A DNA stretch of 64,000 nucleotides, taken from contig CM034537.1 in assembly GCA_020002185.1 (NCBI GenBank), forward strand, positions 14,105,905 to 14,169,904, read 5' to 3'. This DNA is from Paraescarpia echinospica (lineage: Eukaryota; Annelida; Polychaeta; Sabellida; Siboglinidae). The position numbers and the translations under genes are program-made. Under the pieces are notes generated by a model. That model was given only the letters and a program-made list of their open reading frames with translations, had not been told where the DNA came from and did not search any database. Position 1 is the stretch's first letter. Every line of letters starts with the position of its first letter. Of this stretch, positions 12,201 to 25,099 are shown piece by piece.

Positions 12201-15200
12201 AGAAAGATACAAGGACTAGAGGGCATGAACTTACATTAGCAAAGGAGCAGTGTAGATTAGATATAAGAAAGTTCTCATTCTCACAAAGGACTGTAAATGA
12301 ATGGAACAGATTACCTGCTGATTGTGTGGGTGCTAGTAGCGTGAATATGTTTAAAAATAAAATCGACACATACCTCAGACGGGCTGGATACACATAGATA
12401 AAAGGGTCGGACTCTCGATAAGCCAAAGGGCTTCCTTGTCCACCTGTCACCTAGAGTTAATTCTCTGGGTGGCAATCTTGTTAAATCTTTTTAAAAACGT
12501 ATTAAATTCCTTTAATTCATGGTAAACCTACTGAACATTCGATGTTCGTTGTCCTTATGCCACACGTTACAGAATGAGCAGTGTGATCGACCTGTAGCAC
12601 TCTCCTGCGTATGGAGGCTAGAAAACTGTTCTGCAAGGATGTCGACAGTCTCTGCTTGGCCAGCGACAGCGAGTGCGGAATGGTAATGTGCCAATGCGAG
12701 GAAGTAGTGTGTCTTCACCTCCACCATGTTGAGCCAGGCCGTGGGGATGTAATCCCTTACCACACATGTCAACATCTGTGTGTGGGTCTCTTTGTATTCT
12801 GACGACACCTGGCCAACATAACATCACGTCTATGGGAGGGATTTTCATAAGTGTGTTTTTACGGAACTGAATCATCTTTATTTGACAGATAACAAATACA
12901 AAACATGTAACAGCATTTTCATAAAAGAAGAAACTTCTGCCGGGAGACTCTCACTAAGGCTTACAAATGTGCTGCTGACATGACAGCCACCCACCGACTA
13001 GTAATTGTAACTAAACATTCCTCCTGCTCCCGTCGTGGTGTACAAACCATATTTAAGTTAATGATATATATATAAGTGCTTACAGATCAAAAGACAGTAT
13101 GTGGTGTGTGTTGGTAGGCTAAGTGTATATGTAGCACTTTTTATGTACAAGTGTGTCAATTGTCTAGCACCAGTACCACAATATTTGTGTGAGACTCCTG
13201 TAGTAACAGAAATGCCTCTCAGCCTAAACCACCTAAAACCAGAACCACCAACTACGAACAGTTTCAGTGTGTCCGATTTGAAATTATGGAATAACTTATC
13301 ACATGACATTCAAAACAGTCATTCTGTTACAACCTTCAAGAAGTTCACACACAAATAACCGAGTGCCACACCACCTTTTTAAATGTGGTTTGTTTTATTC
13401 TGTTTCATGTACATTAGGATTTTAATCCTTTGTATATATGTTAATATGTGTTGTATGACTCAAGTCCTTTTAGCAGTAAAAAATACGGATTAAAATGGAG
13501 AGTTTTTAATGCACGAGATATGGGGAGGAAGAGAGAATAACTAACCTTGGCTGCCTCGTGTGCTATATTGCAGTGCTGCTGTCGACTTCCCCGTGTTCCG
13601 ACTAGTTGGATTCCCTCGAACACACACTCCTGGGCCTGGCTCTGGCAAACATAGTCTTCTATCAATACTCATGAAGAGATTCACTAGATTGAAATAAATT
13701 GTATAATCTTTTTCTTGTTTTTTGCAGGTGTGGAAACAATGCAGAGAAATGTAAAATCGTGTAAAAAAACAATACAAATTGTGTGTACATGTGTGTATGA
13801 ATGTGTGTGTGCATGTATGCATTTTTACGCATTCACCATGCATGTGCACTGCCAGATCGTGCCATTCTCCCTACAGTCTTCAAGCATGAGTTGTATGAGC
13901 ATGGCCAGTGTAGGAGGGTGCATGTCCACGCTGGGCATATGGCTGAAAGGTGTACGTGCGTGCGTATGCAAGCATGCGTGCGTGCATGCTTATCCACCTA
14001 CCAGCATGAGTTGTATGAGCATGGCCAGTGTAGGAGGCTGCATGTCGACACTAGGTGCGTGGCTGAAGTTTTCACTGAGGTACTTGAACGCACCAGCAGC
14101 TTTCTGGAAACTCTTCCCTGCGGCGTCCGTCCCATCTCTACCACTGCGGTCCTGTTGTCATGGAAACAGTCATCTCACTCAGTATCATCGCTCTATCATG
14201 CATCAGTCCTTCGGTAAATGTCAGGGAGTTATTGGTTATATTTTGGCTTGGATACACCCATAACATTGTACTAATTTGCACCTGGCAAAACATATTATAT
14301 TTAAATTTCTCATAATGAAAGTGAAAGTGTTTAACCCTTGACTTTATAACCTCATTCCTATCTGCACACATTGTGTCTCCCACAAAATACTTATCTGCAC
14401 ACATTGTGACTCCCAGAACATACTTAAGGTAGCAGGACAAGTCAGAGAATTAAGATCAACTTGACACACTGACGTACATCAACTTCATTACATAAACTGC
14501 TAACTTAACAAATAAACCAGGAGTAAAGACAGTTGTTTGAAGGTTTCAATTGCCCAAGGCTTCAAACCCATACCCCCCACTACATACACTGTCCTCTTTA
14601 CTGAAACTGAGCAAACGGCCTAAGCAATAGAGTACTATTTTGGAGCGATTTTTTCATCTGCCTGCACACATCATTTCTTGACCTTCTGACCTACTTTATT
14701 CAATAAACATCTCTGAAAATGTTGCTACAGCTATGTCCATAAGATAACACATCCATGGCCAAGCTCAATTGTTTGTAATCACAATTACGGGTAGCTAAAT
14801 CAAAGCCCTTCTCACATGACATCAGTTGCAGATCTTTGCAGGACCTACTAATGTCAAGAATAAAAGGTTTCTTGCCCAAACATTATGTTATACTAGCTTA
14901 CACCCACCCATGGAGCAACACACCAAGGACAGTAGTTGTCACCATCACAGTATAATGAACTTAAACTTGTTCTCATGACCATTTAATTTCTGCTGTTGCC
15001 AATTATGGCACTGCATGCAGCTGATAATAATATAGCATAACTCCAGTGATGCCACCTGGGGAGTGACTGACAACTGAAAAGTGATATACTCCAACTAACT
15101 ACCTTTGTGTTTTCAAATACATAGATAGATCAGAGACCAATGGTCCAAGGAATCTAGTGAACATAGAAATAGGTGAGTGGACCTCGTCACCTGGGAGGAA

Positions 15201-18200
15201 ATGCATTTAGAAACCTCAAGTTAGCATATTAACATATAGATATCAGGTCAGTTGAGTTTACCGAGTTTAATACAGGTAAGATATACGTCAGCACTGTGCT
15301 ATTATTGTCGCGACTATATCTATAAACACCCACCTGTCTCGCAGCTATTTGTGTCTCCAGGGCTCCTATGTTGAAGAGGATGCTGCCTTTCTCGAAGCCA
15401 ACTGTCCGCTGGGCACTGGGTACACCAGTCAGCGAGTCAAACCTGGGGTCAGTGAAAGAAAGTACACCATTACAATAAAGATACAGCCAGACAACGGTCA
15501 CTGAAGTGGATAGACTTAACTGAATGCTCACTCCTCGGTTTAATTGTGTTCATTCATTTTGTCCCGGACTCATTTCATGAATCAATAATCGAATCTACGA
15601 CATTTCTGTATAAACTTGTTATTTAGCTCCAACTCACAAATTTTTTTTTTACAGAAAAACTGGTAAACATGGTCTCGCTCTATATACTACAGCACAGGGT
15701 TATCAACAGTTTTATAAGTTAACTAACGATCAAGGTCAAATTAACTATCGCAATGATTTTATCAAAAGTATGCACTTGTTTATTAACCTAACTACGAATC
15801 TAACAAACTATTCACAAATTATGGAAATGAACATTAACAAACCTGACTGATGGTGGGCTAATTTAACCGAGAAAGGAGGTTAAGCCTACTGGCTACTTCC
15901 ACATTCCTATCGGACGGTCAGTGCAAGTCCTTGTTAACTGCAAATGAATGTATTCTCTCACCACTCAAACTGGATGTCCGGGCGTGAGTCGGGCGGGAAG
16001 AATCGCTTGTCTATGAAGTACAGCTGACAGTAGTAGTCAACCAACAGTTCCACTCCCGTCTCATTACGCACAGGGGTCTGTACTGCCTGGCAACACAGTG
16101 GGACAGTGTCAGCAAACAGCACAGCTGGACCTCAGTTGGATCATATCAACACACAGCAGTTGGATCATGACAGCACTGAGTACAGTTGGAACATGTCAAT
16201 ACAATACAATTGGATCATGTCAACACAGAATAGTTGGTCAGCACAGCGTACAGTTGGATCATATCAGCATACATTACTACAATTGGATCACGTCATCACG
16301 AAGTTAAATTGGATCATGTCAGCACATAATACAGTTGGATCATGACAATATAGTACGGCTGCATTGTGTCAGCAAAGAATACATAGGTTAATACTTCACA
16401 TGGCAACTGACTTAGTGCACATATTAGGTGTAGCTAAGCTAATCCATGCATTAACAGCACACAGACTATTTATGCATCGGAATCGGTATCTGGAAGATAA
16501 GACTGAAGCTAATGCTGTGGTTGGACGAACCTGTCGTAGCTCTGTGATCTGCTGCAGTACTTGGCTGTAGCTCTGGCTGTCTTCATGGTAGTGCTCCTTT
16601 ATATACTCCTACATGTACAACAAAGGTCTAGTCATGACATTGAACTTGGCTGGGAGAAATCAACAATTTAAGTTACTTTTACTCTTCGAAGCTGAGATAC
16701 TCTACGTATCTTATAGTCACTGTCAAAATTGTATTTTCTAGACAATGTCTATGTTTTGTGTTCCTTTATAGTCCAGACATGGCACAGACATTGGCTAATA
16801 TATGTTTATGTTCCTCTAGACACACATACAGACATTGTCTGTTGTACACTCACGTTTGTCTTTATTTTATTCAGACATGTGTGTACTATATTCACATACC
16901 TTTAGGCAGTTTCCTCTATGCATTTCTACTGATGTTATCACAGTTGTCTATAAACTGTCTTTTCATTTTTCTTTAGACGTTTCACAAACATTATCTGTTG
17001 TATATCCATATTCATCTAGATCTTTTATAGACATTGTCAACGATACTTTTGTATGTGATTCTTTGGTCAACTGTGGACACACACAACACTCACCCTCAAG
17101 ACTGGCTTCATGTCTACATCCTTCGTCTCCTTCAGTCCCAGAGGGATCATGGGAACATTCTTGATGGCACTGGGAACACAGATAAAGACATGACACACCT
17201 ACACAACTACACAGTAGTTAGACATGTGACATGCAGTTATACACACCCAACTTGGTGGTCAACTGTGTTATATCAGTTCCAATTGCAAAACAATTACACC
17301 ATATCAATTCCAACTTTACCTAAAACACCAATTCCAACTCTACGTTTAAAATGCCAATTCCATATCAAAATAACAATAATTATGTCAACAGAGCATATAT
17401 ACTCATTGCCAAAAATGACATATTTTTAGCCCATGTTTATTTTACAATTGTAATTTCTAACATAATATTCCATTCAAAGTTTGCAAACACTTTACAGGAA
17501 GAACATCCAGTATTTTTAAAAGCTAAGAAGTTACACAATGCAATCGAAAAAGCAGTTGACAATTGAACAAATCACTGACTCCAATAGTTTCCCCAATACC
17601 AAATATTTATAAGTTTTAAAAACATAACATCAATTCCAATTCCACAATTGTAATTTAAAGTCCAGTAATAGTTAGTCAATGACATGAAAACAGCGTACTT
17701 AGACACAGGACATATCAGTATGCACAAGGTATGGCGACAGATGACATACAAACTACTTGGCCACATGTTACAGCACGCACAGTAAGATCAATTAAACTAA
17801 ACCAGAAACATTCCTGTGGCATTGACAACACTTATTTATACATGGGCACTAACAATAAGATCTATTTTTGGATAGCACACAATCATATCATGTAGACATC
17901 ATACCTGGATGCATCTTTGATTATACATTATACATGCTACTGATCAATAATTAATTACTATTAGCTGTCCGTGTGGCTGGTTCGGTCTTTCATTGCCCTG
18001 GGCCAATGAAAGGGCCATAATGGTCCATACAAACGGCCAAGCAATCCCAAGTATGCAAAGCCATTTTGTCTTAGGTGTTTTACTGGGCAGGTTACATATT
18101 GACACAAACAAGGTGGACTCTTGATAAGCAAAAGGTTTCCTTGTTCACTTGTTATCTGAGGCTTTGCTCTGGATGATAATCTTGTTAAACATTGCTAAAT

Positions 18201-21200
18201 CTTGCTAGATCTTCTTAAACCAATCTTGTACTGGAACGGTTTAAAAATGTATACGCCATTTGAAAGTTCAACACCAAACTTTACAAGGTACAATGTTGAC
18301 TAATGATTAAAACAAGACAATAAAACCTGTCCATATTGTACATTGTCTGGACTCCACAATATATCCTGTCCGTTATAACCAGGTTACCGCTATGGACAGG
18401 TGGCGCACAATGCAAACTAGTCATTCAGGATTTTCAAGTGTCCATTGAAGACAGGTTTTTGCTATGAAGAGGCGACTGACTGCTAAGGGAGGTTTCACTG
18501 TATAACCAATTGTGAAAATATATAAATACACTGAAGCACTATTGTACAACAGTATAGCAGAAAATATGTTAAAGTAATAATACAAAAATATGCCAAATGA
18601 AACCTTCATAAAGTAATCCTTAATTAGCAAAAAGCAGGTTCTTAATTGTACAAATTGTTTCTGTTTTATTGCAACGACTTTCCCACGGCACAGGTTTGTA
18701 TACATGAGCGTAACTAGATATGGTTTAGGAGCGTTACTTAGCGAGTGATTCCTACTTGAAGTCTTGACAGATGCTGACTGTGCTGCTCAGGTTTGCCAGT
18801 TCTTCTTTCAACAACTGAAGGTTTGAGTTGACACTGCCCAGTTCATGGGCCACGGTTTCTCGCAGTTTTTTGTTGCTGGTCGCCCTGTAAACACAACCCC
18901 TTGTCAATCAACAAGCTACAGGAAAACTTATACAAATCAGGGGTAAATTCACTCGCGACAATTTGGTAGAAACAGATTAATTTAATTTCCAACATTACAT
19001 AATTTTACTTACTCTGTATATATATACATATATTAGTTTATGCCAACTAAAAACATGTACAAGCAGTACAACATGTACACATAGTACAACATGCACACAC
19101 AGTACAACATGCACACACAGTACAACATGTACACACGGTACAACATGTACACACGGTACAACATGCACACACGGTACAACATGCACACACAGTACAACAT
19201 GTACACACAGTACAACATGTACACACAGTACAACATGTACACACAGCACAGCATGTACACACAGTACAACATGCACACACAGTACAACATGTACACACAG
19301 TACAACATGCACACACAGTACAACATGTACACACAGTATAACATGCACACACAGTACAACATGCACACACAGTACAACATGTACACACAGTACAACATGC
19401 ACACACAGTACAACATGTACACACAGTACAAAATGTACACACAGCACAGCATGCACACACAGTACAACATGCACACACAGTACAACATGTACACACAGTA
19501 CAACATGTACACACAGCAAAGCATGTACACACAGTACAACATGCACACACAGTACATGTACACACAGTACAACATGTACACACAGTACAACATGTACACA
19601 CAGCACAGCATGTACACACAGTACAACATGCACACACAGTACAACATGTACACACAGCACAGCATGTACACACAGTACAACATGCACACACAGTACAACA
19701 TGCACACACAGTACAACATGCACACACAGTACAACATGTACACACAGTACAACATGTACACACAGTACAACATGTACACACAGCACAGCATTACACAGTA
19801 CAACATGTACACACAGTACAACATGTACACACAGCACAGCATGTACACAGTACAACATGCACACACAGTACAACATGCACACACAGTACAACATGTACAC
19901 ACAGTACAACATGCACACACAGTACAACATGCACACACAGTACAACATGTACACACAGTACAACATGTACACACAGTACAACATGCACACACAGTACATG
20001 TACACACAGTACAACATGTACACCATGTACACACAGCACAGAATGTACATACAGTACAACATGCACACACAGTACAACATGCACACACAGTACAACATGC
20101 GCACACAGTACAACATGCACACACAGTACAACATGTACACACAGTACAACATGCACACACAGTACAACATGCACACACAGTACAACATGTACACACAGTA
20201 CAACATGCACACACAGTACAACATGTACACACAGTACAACATGTACACACAGTACAGCATGTACACACAGCACAGCATGTACACACAGTACAACATGTAC
20301 ACACAGTACAACATGCACACACAGTACAACATGCACACACAGTACAACATGCACACACAGTACAACATGCACACACAGTACAACATGTACACACAGTACA
20401 ACATGTACACACAGTACAACATGTACACACAGTACAACATGCACACACAGTACAACATGTACACACAGTACAACATGTACACACAGTACAACACTGATAG
20501 AAAATCTGTAGAAAACATTTTGTAAATTAGAGTGATATTGTGTGGTAATCTTACGCTGGAAATTAAGAGAACAGCCATGTGAACCATGCACACTCTCCTC
20601 TATTAGACTGATTGCTAGGTATGCATTTCTCTATTAGTTATTTAAATTGCAACCTTTTGTATCCTACTGCTAAACATATAATTGACACTAAAATATACCA
20701 ATTCAACCCCCAAACAATTCCCTGGCCAGACAAGGCTGGCTCTGTTACGTGTAATGCTAATGTAAACAAATACAACTGATGCATCACTAACAATTTATTA
20801 GACAGTGTAGAGTAGAACCTGCCTTGAGAGATTGCCCCCACTGCCCAGTAGAGCAGTCTGTCAAGAGAGTTGGTCTCCCATTGCAGATATGTGTTCACAC
20901 TGAGGTCTGAGAGTCAAGTGGAACCAAGAGAGTAGTCTCTCAAGACAGACTTTCTCCCAAAAGAGAGGTCTTCTAATCCCGTTGATAAGAAACAAAATAT
21001 GGGATACAAAATATTGCGTATTAAATTAGTTTCATCCTCTGAAGCCAGAGGCGGCTACGGTATCAACCTCTGTAGCCAGGGGTGGTTATGGTATCACCCT
21101 CTGAAGCCAGGGGTGGTTATGGTATCACCCTCTGAAGCCAGGGGTGGATACGGTATCACTTTTAGGAAGTTTGCTGAATCAGCTGTACTTTGTTCCACTT

Positions 21201-24200
21201 GTGGCAATGATTGTGGGAACCAGCCAACTTCAAAGATGAAGTCGAGGAACTGCCTGCCTCCTACAGTAGTTGATCAGATGTTAACTATATGAATGTTTTA
21301 TGTAAAATTTGAACGTTTCGTGTGCAACGTTAAAATTGTGAACAGTTTCAAGTTTATTAAATGTAATTTCGCGGACAGTATACGGTCACCATATTTATTT
21401 CAGTGTTAAGAACATTACACTAACAAATGCTGTTAAAGGTATTACTGTTGTAGCGCCCACTTTCCTGGCTGACTATTTGCCAGGTGTCAATTGTGCACCT
21501 CCACATTGCACAGGTTTAACAATAAGACGAGTGTTCAGACATAGAGTATATGGTTACACTAATGAATGACTGCCTAATGAATGACTGCCTAGGTACTTAG
21601 CCAGTGACCTCAGACACACTGTACAGCTAAATTGGGTACATTGTGTCAGAGCCTCACTATTTTTGTATGGCCCCCCCACAAACTGTTTATGACTTAAGAA
21701 TCCTACATATGCATAATGTTTTCAGTGAAATGTGAAAACTGCTCCCTTTGATCTTTGCTGTAAAATAGTTATGATCATAATGTTGCCAGGTGATCACAAC
21801 CTTTGTTGTAACTTTCTGGCAAAGTTTACTTAAATGATACATTCTAGTACAATCAAAATATTTTGTTATAAATTAAATCACCTCAATATTTCTTTAAAAA
21901 AAAAAAGTAAATGTGGATTCTGCGGGGACACAGCCTACTGTTTACAACTGCATGGTCCCCTATATATGTAACCATCACAGATATCAAGTTTCTTGACATT
22001 TGTTAGTGTCTTATCGCCAACTTGTTTCGATTGGTTATATATATTATATGCAGCACACTGGTGATAATATGCTACATAAAAGTACAATATGTAATTTCAA
22101 AAAAGAAAATGCTAAATAAATCTAGTTATTTTATACAAGTTTGCTTGTATAAATAACTAGATAACATGCACGCACGCACGCATGCACATAGATCTATGCT
22201 CAGAAAATCTGGGTCAGGTTTTACACAAATTAGAAACTGCATCACCAAAATGTGTTATCATTATAATACAATGATACATAGTACATACATACTACATACA
22301 ACACAGTACATGGTGATAATTAACATAGACAATTGTCAATCTCATTATAAGTTTCCATGTTAAAATAACATGTCCAGAGGTATTTATGGCAGAGATAACA
22401 CCATTTGAATCATCATACTTGTTGTAAATTGTTGAAGTGTGAAGTTGTGTACAGGCAATGCAATCAGATGTGACCACTGTTTATTCAAGTGGGCAGTCTC
22501 TGTTTGTGTGTCAATGGCTGTTTACATCAATACAGCTCTGGCCTATTTGCCTGAACATTAACAGGGTGATAAATCACAGCTATCTACTGCCCCAGGGAGG
22601 CCAGGCAGTGGCTGTGTATGTACAGGTTAAATATCACATCTGACAGACAATGCTACACACCCTCTCTCTCTCTCTCATTGCCTAACACTTGGAGGAATGC
22701 ATGTGTTTTCTGCAGTGAAGGTTTTCTCCTTTATGAATGGAAAAAGTTGCAAGGTTTGCACTGTGTGTAGGGAACAAGTTCAAAGGTTTTCTCTATCATC
22801 CAGGGTTTGATTTTACACAATAATTACACACACCCAGCTGCAAAGTTACACAAACAATCACACATTTTGTACACATCCACTGGATCAGAGTTCAGACATA
22901 CAGCAAGGCATGACTTTTAAACGTTACTCCATGTTACTGGGGCAGTTTACATTTTGTTAAAACAGGGAACACCTAAAGGTTCTTTTCTGCAAAAAAGGGT
23001 TTCTAAACATATCATAAAAAAGTTATGAAAATTTAAAGAAAATGGACCTCCTGTTATACTGAATCAAGATCCTGCCAAATGTACAAAACGTTACGTGATA
23101 GGATAGTTTTATGGATCTACTGCCTCAGATCTTATGGAGGATCCTGGGCTTGTATAAGACCTTATGGGGATCTTAATAATGACCCTGTGGTTGATCATAT
23201 GGAGAAGCCTAAGGAGGACCATGCATCCTGTGGAAGATATTATGACGGATCCTGTGGATGACATTATGAAGAACCCTATGGTGGACCTTATGGAGGATCT
23301 TATAGCGGACCTATAGGGGGGATCCTATAATGGAACTTCTGTGGAGGACTTTAATAAGGACCATACAATGGACCTTATGGAGGACACTGTAGAGAACCTT
23401 ATGGAGGACCCTATGACGGAATTAACTGAAGACTGTTTGGAGGTGCCTGTGCAAGGACCTCAGTGACTCACTTGAAGAGGTTCTCAGCTCCCATCCTCAG
23501 CCTCAGCTCACGCTCTATCTGATCGTGCAGTCTCGAGTGTGTGCCGTTCTGCTTGCCCCGGGCCGTCAGCAGCAGAGGGTCCGAGCCCTGCAACAAACAT
23601 ACAGGCTGTTAGTGGGCCACTCAGGGCAAGGGCAATTATTTGGGCCACTCAGAGATAGGGCCATTACTTGGGCCACTCAGAGATAGGGCCATTATTTGGG
23701 CCACTCAGAGATAGGGCCATTACTTGGGCCACTCAGAGATAGGGCCATTATTTGGGCCACTCAGAGATAGGGCCATTACTTGGGCCACTCAGTGCTACAG
23801 CCATTACTTGGGCCACTCTGTGCTAGGGCCATTACTTGGGCCAATCTGTGCTAGGACCATTACTTGGGCCACTCATTGCTGGGGCCATTATTTGGGCAAA
23901 TCAGTGCTAATTTGCAATAATTTATTTTTGCACCCATACATTGTTTCAATGAAGTGAGCTATAACTAGTAACAAACTATCATAATTGTTAAATTGTTCTG
24001 TCATCAATAGTACTGATTTTTCTAACATGTCATTAACATCAGTTACCAGTCTACACACATGAGTAAAGTTGCTTCCTCAAATAAGTTTTATCATTCCTCT
24101 TATTTAACAATCTCTGAGTGAAAAAATCACATGACTTGTGACATCAGCGTGGACGACTTATAACAAATCTTGTGACAGTTCTCTGTCACCCCCTTGGGTG

Positions 24201-25099
24201 ACACAGATGACTGCAAGCACAGTACACGCATATATACATTCCAGTGCTAATTGTTATGATCCCACTTTGCAATAACAACATCTATCATCTACATCATTTG
24301 TCAAGTCAAAATTGTTATGTCACGCGTCCTTTAACAAAATGCATGTCAACCAACGAACTAATACACACTGTACGTTCGGTAACAAAGTCAATGCGTCAAC
24401 AATAAAAAGTAATGTATAACAATTTTGCAAAGATCCTGTTCTCAGTCAGTACAGTGACGGGACAGTCCACCAAGAGGATGGATTCATGTCAATCTTTTAT
24501 CATTTTGAAACATGGGCCATTTTATTTACCCTAATTTGCATGCGTCTTTCAGAAGGCACATAAGTTCTATGTTAACCGTAGACACCTGGTGCTGTTTGGA
24601 GAAAAACCTAATTTTTGTAAGCCTGTATCACATTAACTATGCCAATAAGTCATATCTACACAATTATTATGACATAAGGAACTGTGGGTAATCTTTCTTT
24701 TAACTTGTCTAAATCATTAACCCTTAATCTAAACCTAGAGGGTTAATAATTTAGAACAGTTAAGTAAAGGATTGCCAAACTTTAATCTCACTACAGTGTA
24801 TTAACTTCAATTGAGTTTCCAATCAACTCCGATTTTTATTTGGCCCTTGTTAAGAACTGCATGTTTACAAAGGCATGAAGAAAAAGTTCAGCACTCGTGA
24901 CTGTTATCTGGCTGATAAGAGTCTTGTGACATCAACAAACCATATGCTACACCCTAAATACATGCTGTGTCAACCAAGTAGGAGGCAGTAATGCCATCTA
25001 ACAGTACACAGCTGCCTGATCCATACAGAATTTATATCACTAGTATCAGTATCATACACAATACAACAAAATACTCACTCGAGCAAACAAAAGTTGCAT
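6414..25099 (-). CDS. RHPN: Rhophilin (Rho-GTPase effector with HR1, BRO1 and PDZ regions), spliced gene
   Basis: Rhophilins bind GTP-Rho and act as cytoskeletal scaffolds. Fifteen exons with GT/AG borders keep one frame: 25079-25099 (tentative start), 23472-23587, 18756-18884, 17094-17169, 16531-16608, 15962-16086, 15334-15442, 14002-14151, 13546-13641, 12592-12808, 9733-9853, 9170-9243, 8666-8742, 8020-8172 and 6414-6743. They sum to 1872 nt, about 623 aa, against roughly 690 in vertebrates. Order and motifs follow rhophilin: HR1 coiled coil, BRO1 (IPLGLKETKDVD, FDSLTGVPSAQ), linker (EDDF, ILPDFSKY), PDZ (EFGFSVRG) and a basic C-tail. The donor after 12592 (GTCGAT) is weak. The start ATG at 25097-25099 gives only seven residues before exon 2, so further 5' exons may exist. 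No stop or frameshift was seen, so the gene looks functional. Confidence 0.85.
7401..7915. repeat. About 42-bp minisatellite in a rhophilin intron
   Basis: About 12 tandem copies of a unit reading CACACACATGTACTAACTCA plus ATTATAGTTAACATATGCCCC, with unit length varying by one or two C residues. Open frames on both strands here are products of the repeat. Confidence 0.95.
8613..8650. repeat. (GTGA)n microsatellite
   Basis: About nine perfect GTGA units immediately inside the intron next to the rhophilin exon 8666-8742. Confidence 0.95.
9733..17169 (-). CDS. RHPN: Rhophilin exons 4-11: BRO1 domain
   Basis: Eight exons encode an unbroken BRO1-type helical domain. Markers include IPLGLKETKDVDMKPVLR (17.1 kb), EYIKEHYHED (16.6 kb), ETGVELLVDYYCQLYFID (16.0 kb), FEKGSILFNIGALETQIAAR (15.4 kb), FQKAAGAFKYLSENFSHAPS (14.1 kb), SQAQECVFEGIQL (13.6 kb), ALAHYHSALAVAG (12.7 kb) and SAILALENALRLHKSCKQLR (9.8 kb). 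BRO1 domains of this family bind partner proteins on endosomal or cytoskeletal complexes. Introns hold a LINE (10.4-12.5 kb) and a short repeat. Exon 14002-14151 has a partial dead duplicate just downstream. Confidence 0.85.
10430..12510 (+). mobile_element. CR1/Jockey-type LINE, 5'-truncated copy inside a rhophilin intron
   Basis: This is the best LINE copy in the window. The reading starts inside the endonuclease-RT linker (DKFVPFKK) and continues through RT motifs to a C-terminus at 12397. They include SPGVDGIPPKLL, NYRPVSLTS, YLDFQKAFDKVPH, SGVPQGSVLGPILFLIY and the catalytic FADDTKVF. The frame 10530-11129 must shift near 11,090 to enter 11057-12397, so one frameshift is present. There is no endonuclease or ORF1. 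The 3' region (12398-12510) ends in TTGTTAAATC-type sequence, the same tail seen at 58.6 kb and 18.1-18.2 kb. It is opposite in orientation to the host gene. Confidence 0.85.
13110..13358 (+). mobile_element. LINE remnant, RT C-terminal fragment
   Basis: The plus-strand frame carries LFMYKCVNCLAPV and LKLWNNLSHDIQNSHSVTTF before a TAA stop. These are the conserved C-terminal residues of many non-LTR RT proteins. It is a short fragment in a rhophilin intron, on the opposite strand to the host gene and different from the CR1-type copy at 10.4-12.5 kb. Confidence 0.6.
13883..13948 (-). pseudogene. Partial duplicate of rhophilin exon 14002-14151 (no splice donor)
   Basis: About 66 bp nearly identical to 14003-14068, the 3' half of the neighbouring rhophilin exon, lie 120 bp away in the same orientation. 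The real exon ends CTG|GTAGGT; the duplicate is followed by CTTGAAG and lacks a GT donor. It is therefore unlikely to be spliced. GT-rich repetitive DNA lies between the two. Confidence 0.7.
16097..16350. repeat. Degenerate minisatellite around CAGTTGGATCATGTCA
   Basis: About nine imperfect units of roughly 26-30 bp containing TTGGATCAT and TCAGCACA variants lie directly beside the rhophilin exon ending at 16086. Confidence 0.85.
17940..18230 (+). repeat. LINE 3'-tail fragment or LINE-mobilised SINE
   Basis: The part 18107-18226 resembles the 3' tail of the LINE copies at 12.4 and 58.6 kb (GGACTCTTGATAAGC, then TCTTGTTAAA). The sequence before it (17940-18106) is unrelated to the LINE. This layout fits either a SINE that borrowed the LINE tail or a very short LINE end beside unrelated DNA. 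Confidence 0.55.
18756..23587 (-). CDS. RHPN: Rhophilin exons 2-3: HR1 (Rho-binding) region
   Basis: Exon 23472-23587 encodes GSDPLLLTARGK and ERELRLRMGAENLFK. Exon 18756-18884 encodes ATSNKKLRETVAHELG and NLQLLKEELANLSS. Both match the antiparallel coiled-coil HR1 domain of rhophilin, which contacts active Rho. Donors are CAA|GTGAGT and CAA|GTAGGA; acceptors are TTGCAG and TTACAG. The intron between them (about 4.6 kb) carries the 18-bp satellite array and other minisatellites. Confidence 0.85.
19052..20490. repeat. 18-bp satellite array in a rhophilin intron
   Basis: About 80 copies of an 18-bp unit, ACAGTACAACATGTACAC, with a frequent T/C variant (ATGTAC or ATGCAC) and a few shortened units (e.g. 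near 19553 and 19790). Since 18 is divisible by 3 and the unit has no stop in several frames, ORFs of 220-530 codons occur on both strands. They encode hexapeptide repeats such as TQYNMY and VLCVHV and have no sign of being genes. The unit contains ATGTACACA-type short palindromic steps (GTAC). Confidence 0.97.
21036..21158. repeat. 31-bp tandem repeat, about four copies
   Basis: Unit CCTCTGAAGCCAGGGGTGG plus TTATGGTATCAC, with the first copy more divergent. It lies in a rhophilin intron. Confidence 0.9.
23120..23440. repeat. Degenerate short repeat, GGACCTTATGGAGGA-like
   Basis: Many imperfect 12-18 bp units mixing GGATCCT, GGACCTTATGG and GAGGA run up to the rhophilin exon ending at 23472. 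The short open frame here is repeat-derived. Confidence 0.75.
23611..23905. repeat. 28-bp minisatellite
   Basis: About ten units of GGGCCACTCAGAGATAGGGC plus CATTACTT, directly upstream of rhophilin exon 23472-23587. Later units degenerate. Confidence 0.92.

Noticed and set aside
13101..13358. 85-codon plus-strand gene in a rhophilin intron
   Set aside because: Its residues match a LINE RT C-terminus, so it was annotated as a LINE remnant.
18319..18503. Possible MITE with AAACCTCC-type ends
   Set aside because: The ends match only over a few bases and no target duplication was seen.
18995..20593. Open frames up to 532 codons on both strands
   Set aside because: They are products of the 18-bp satellite and encode only hexapeptide repeats; the region lies in a rhophilin intron.
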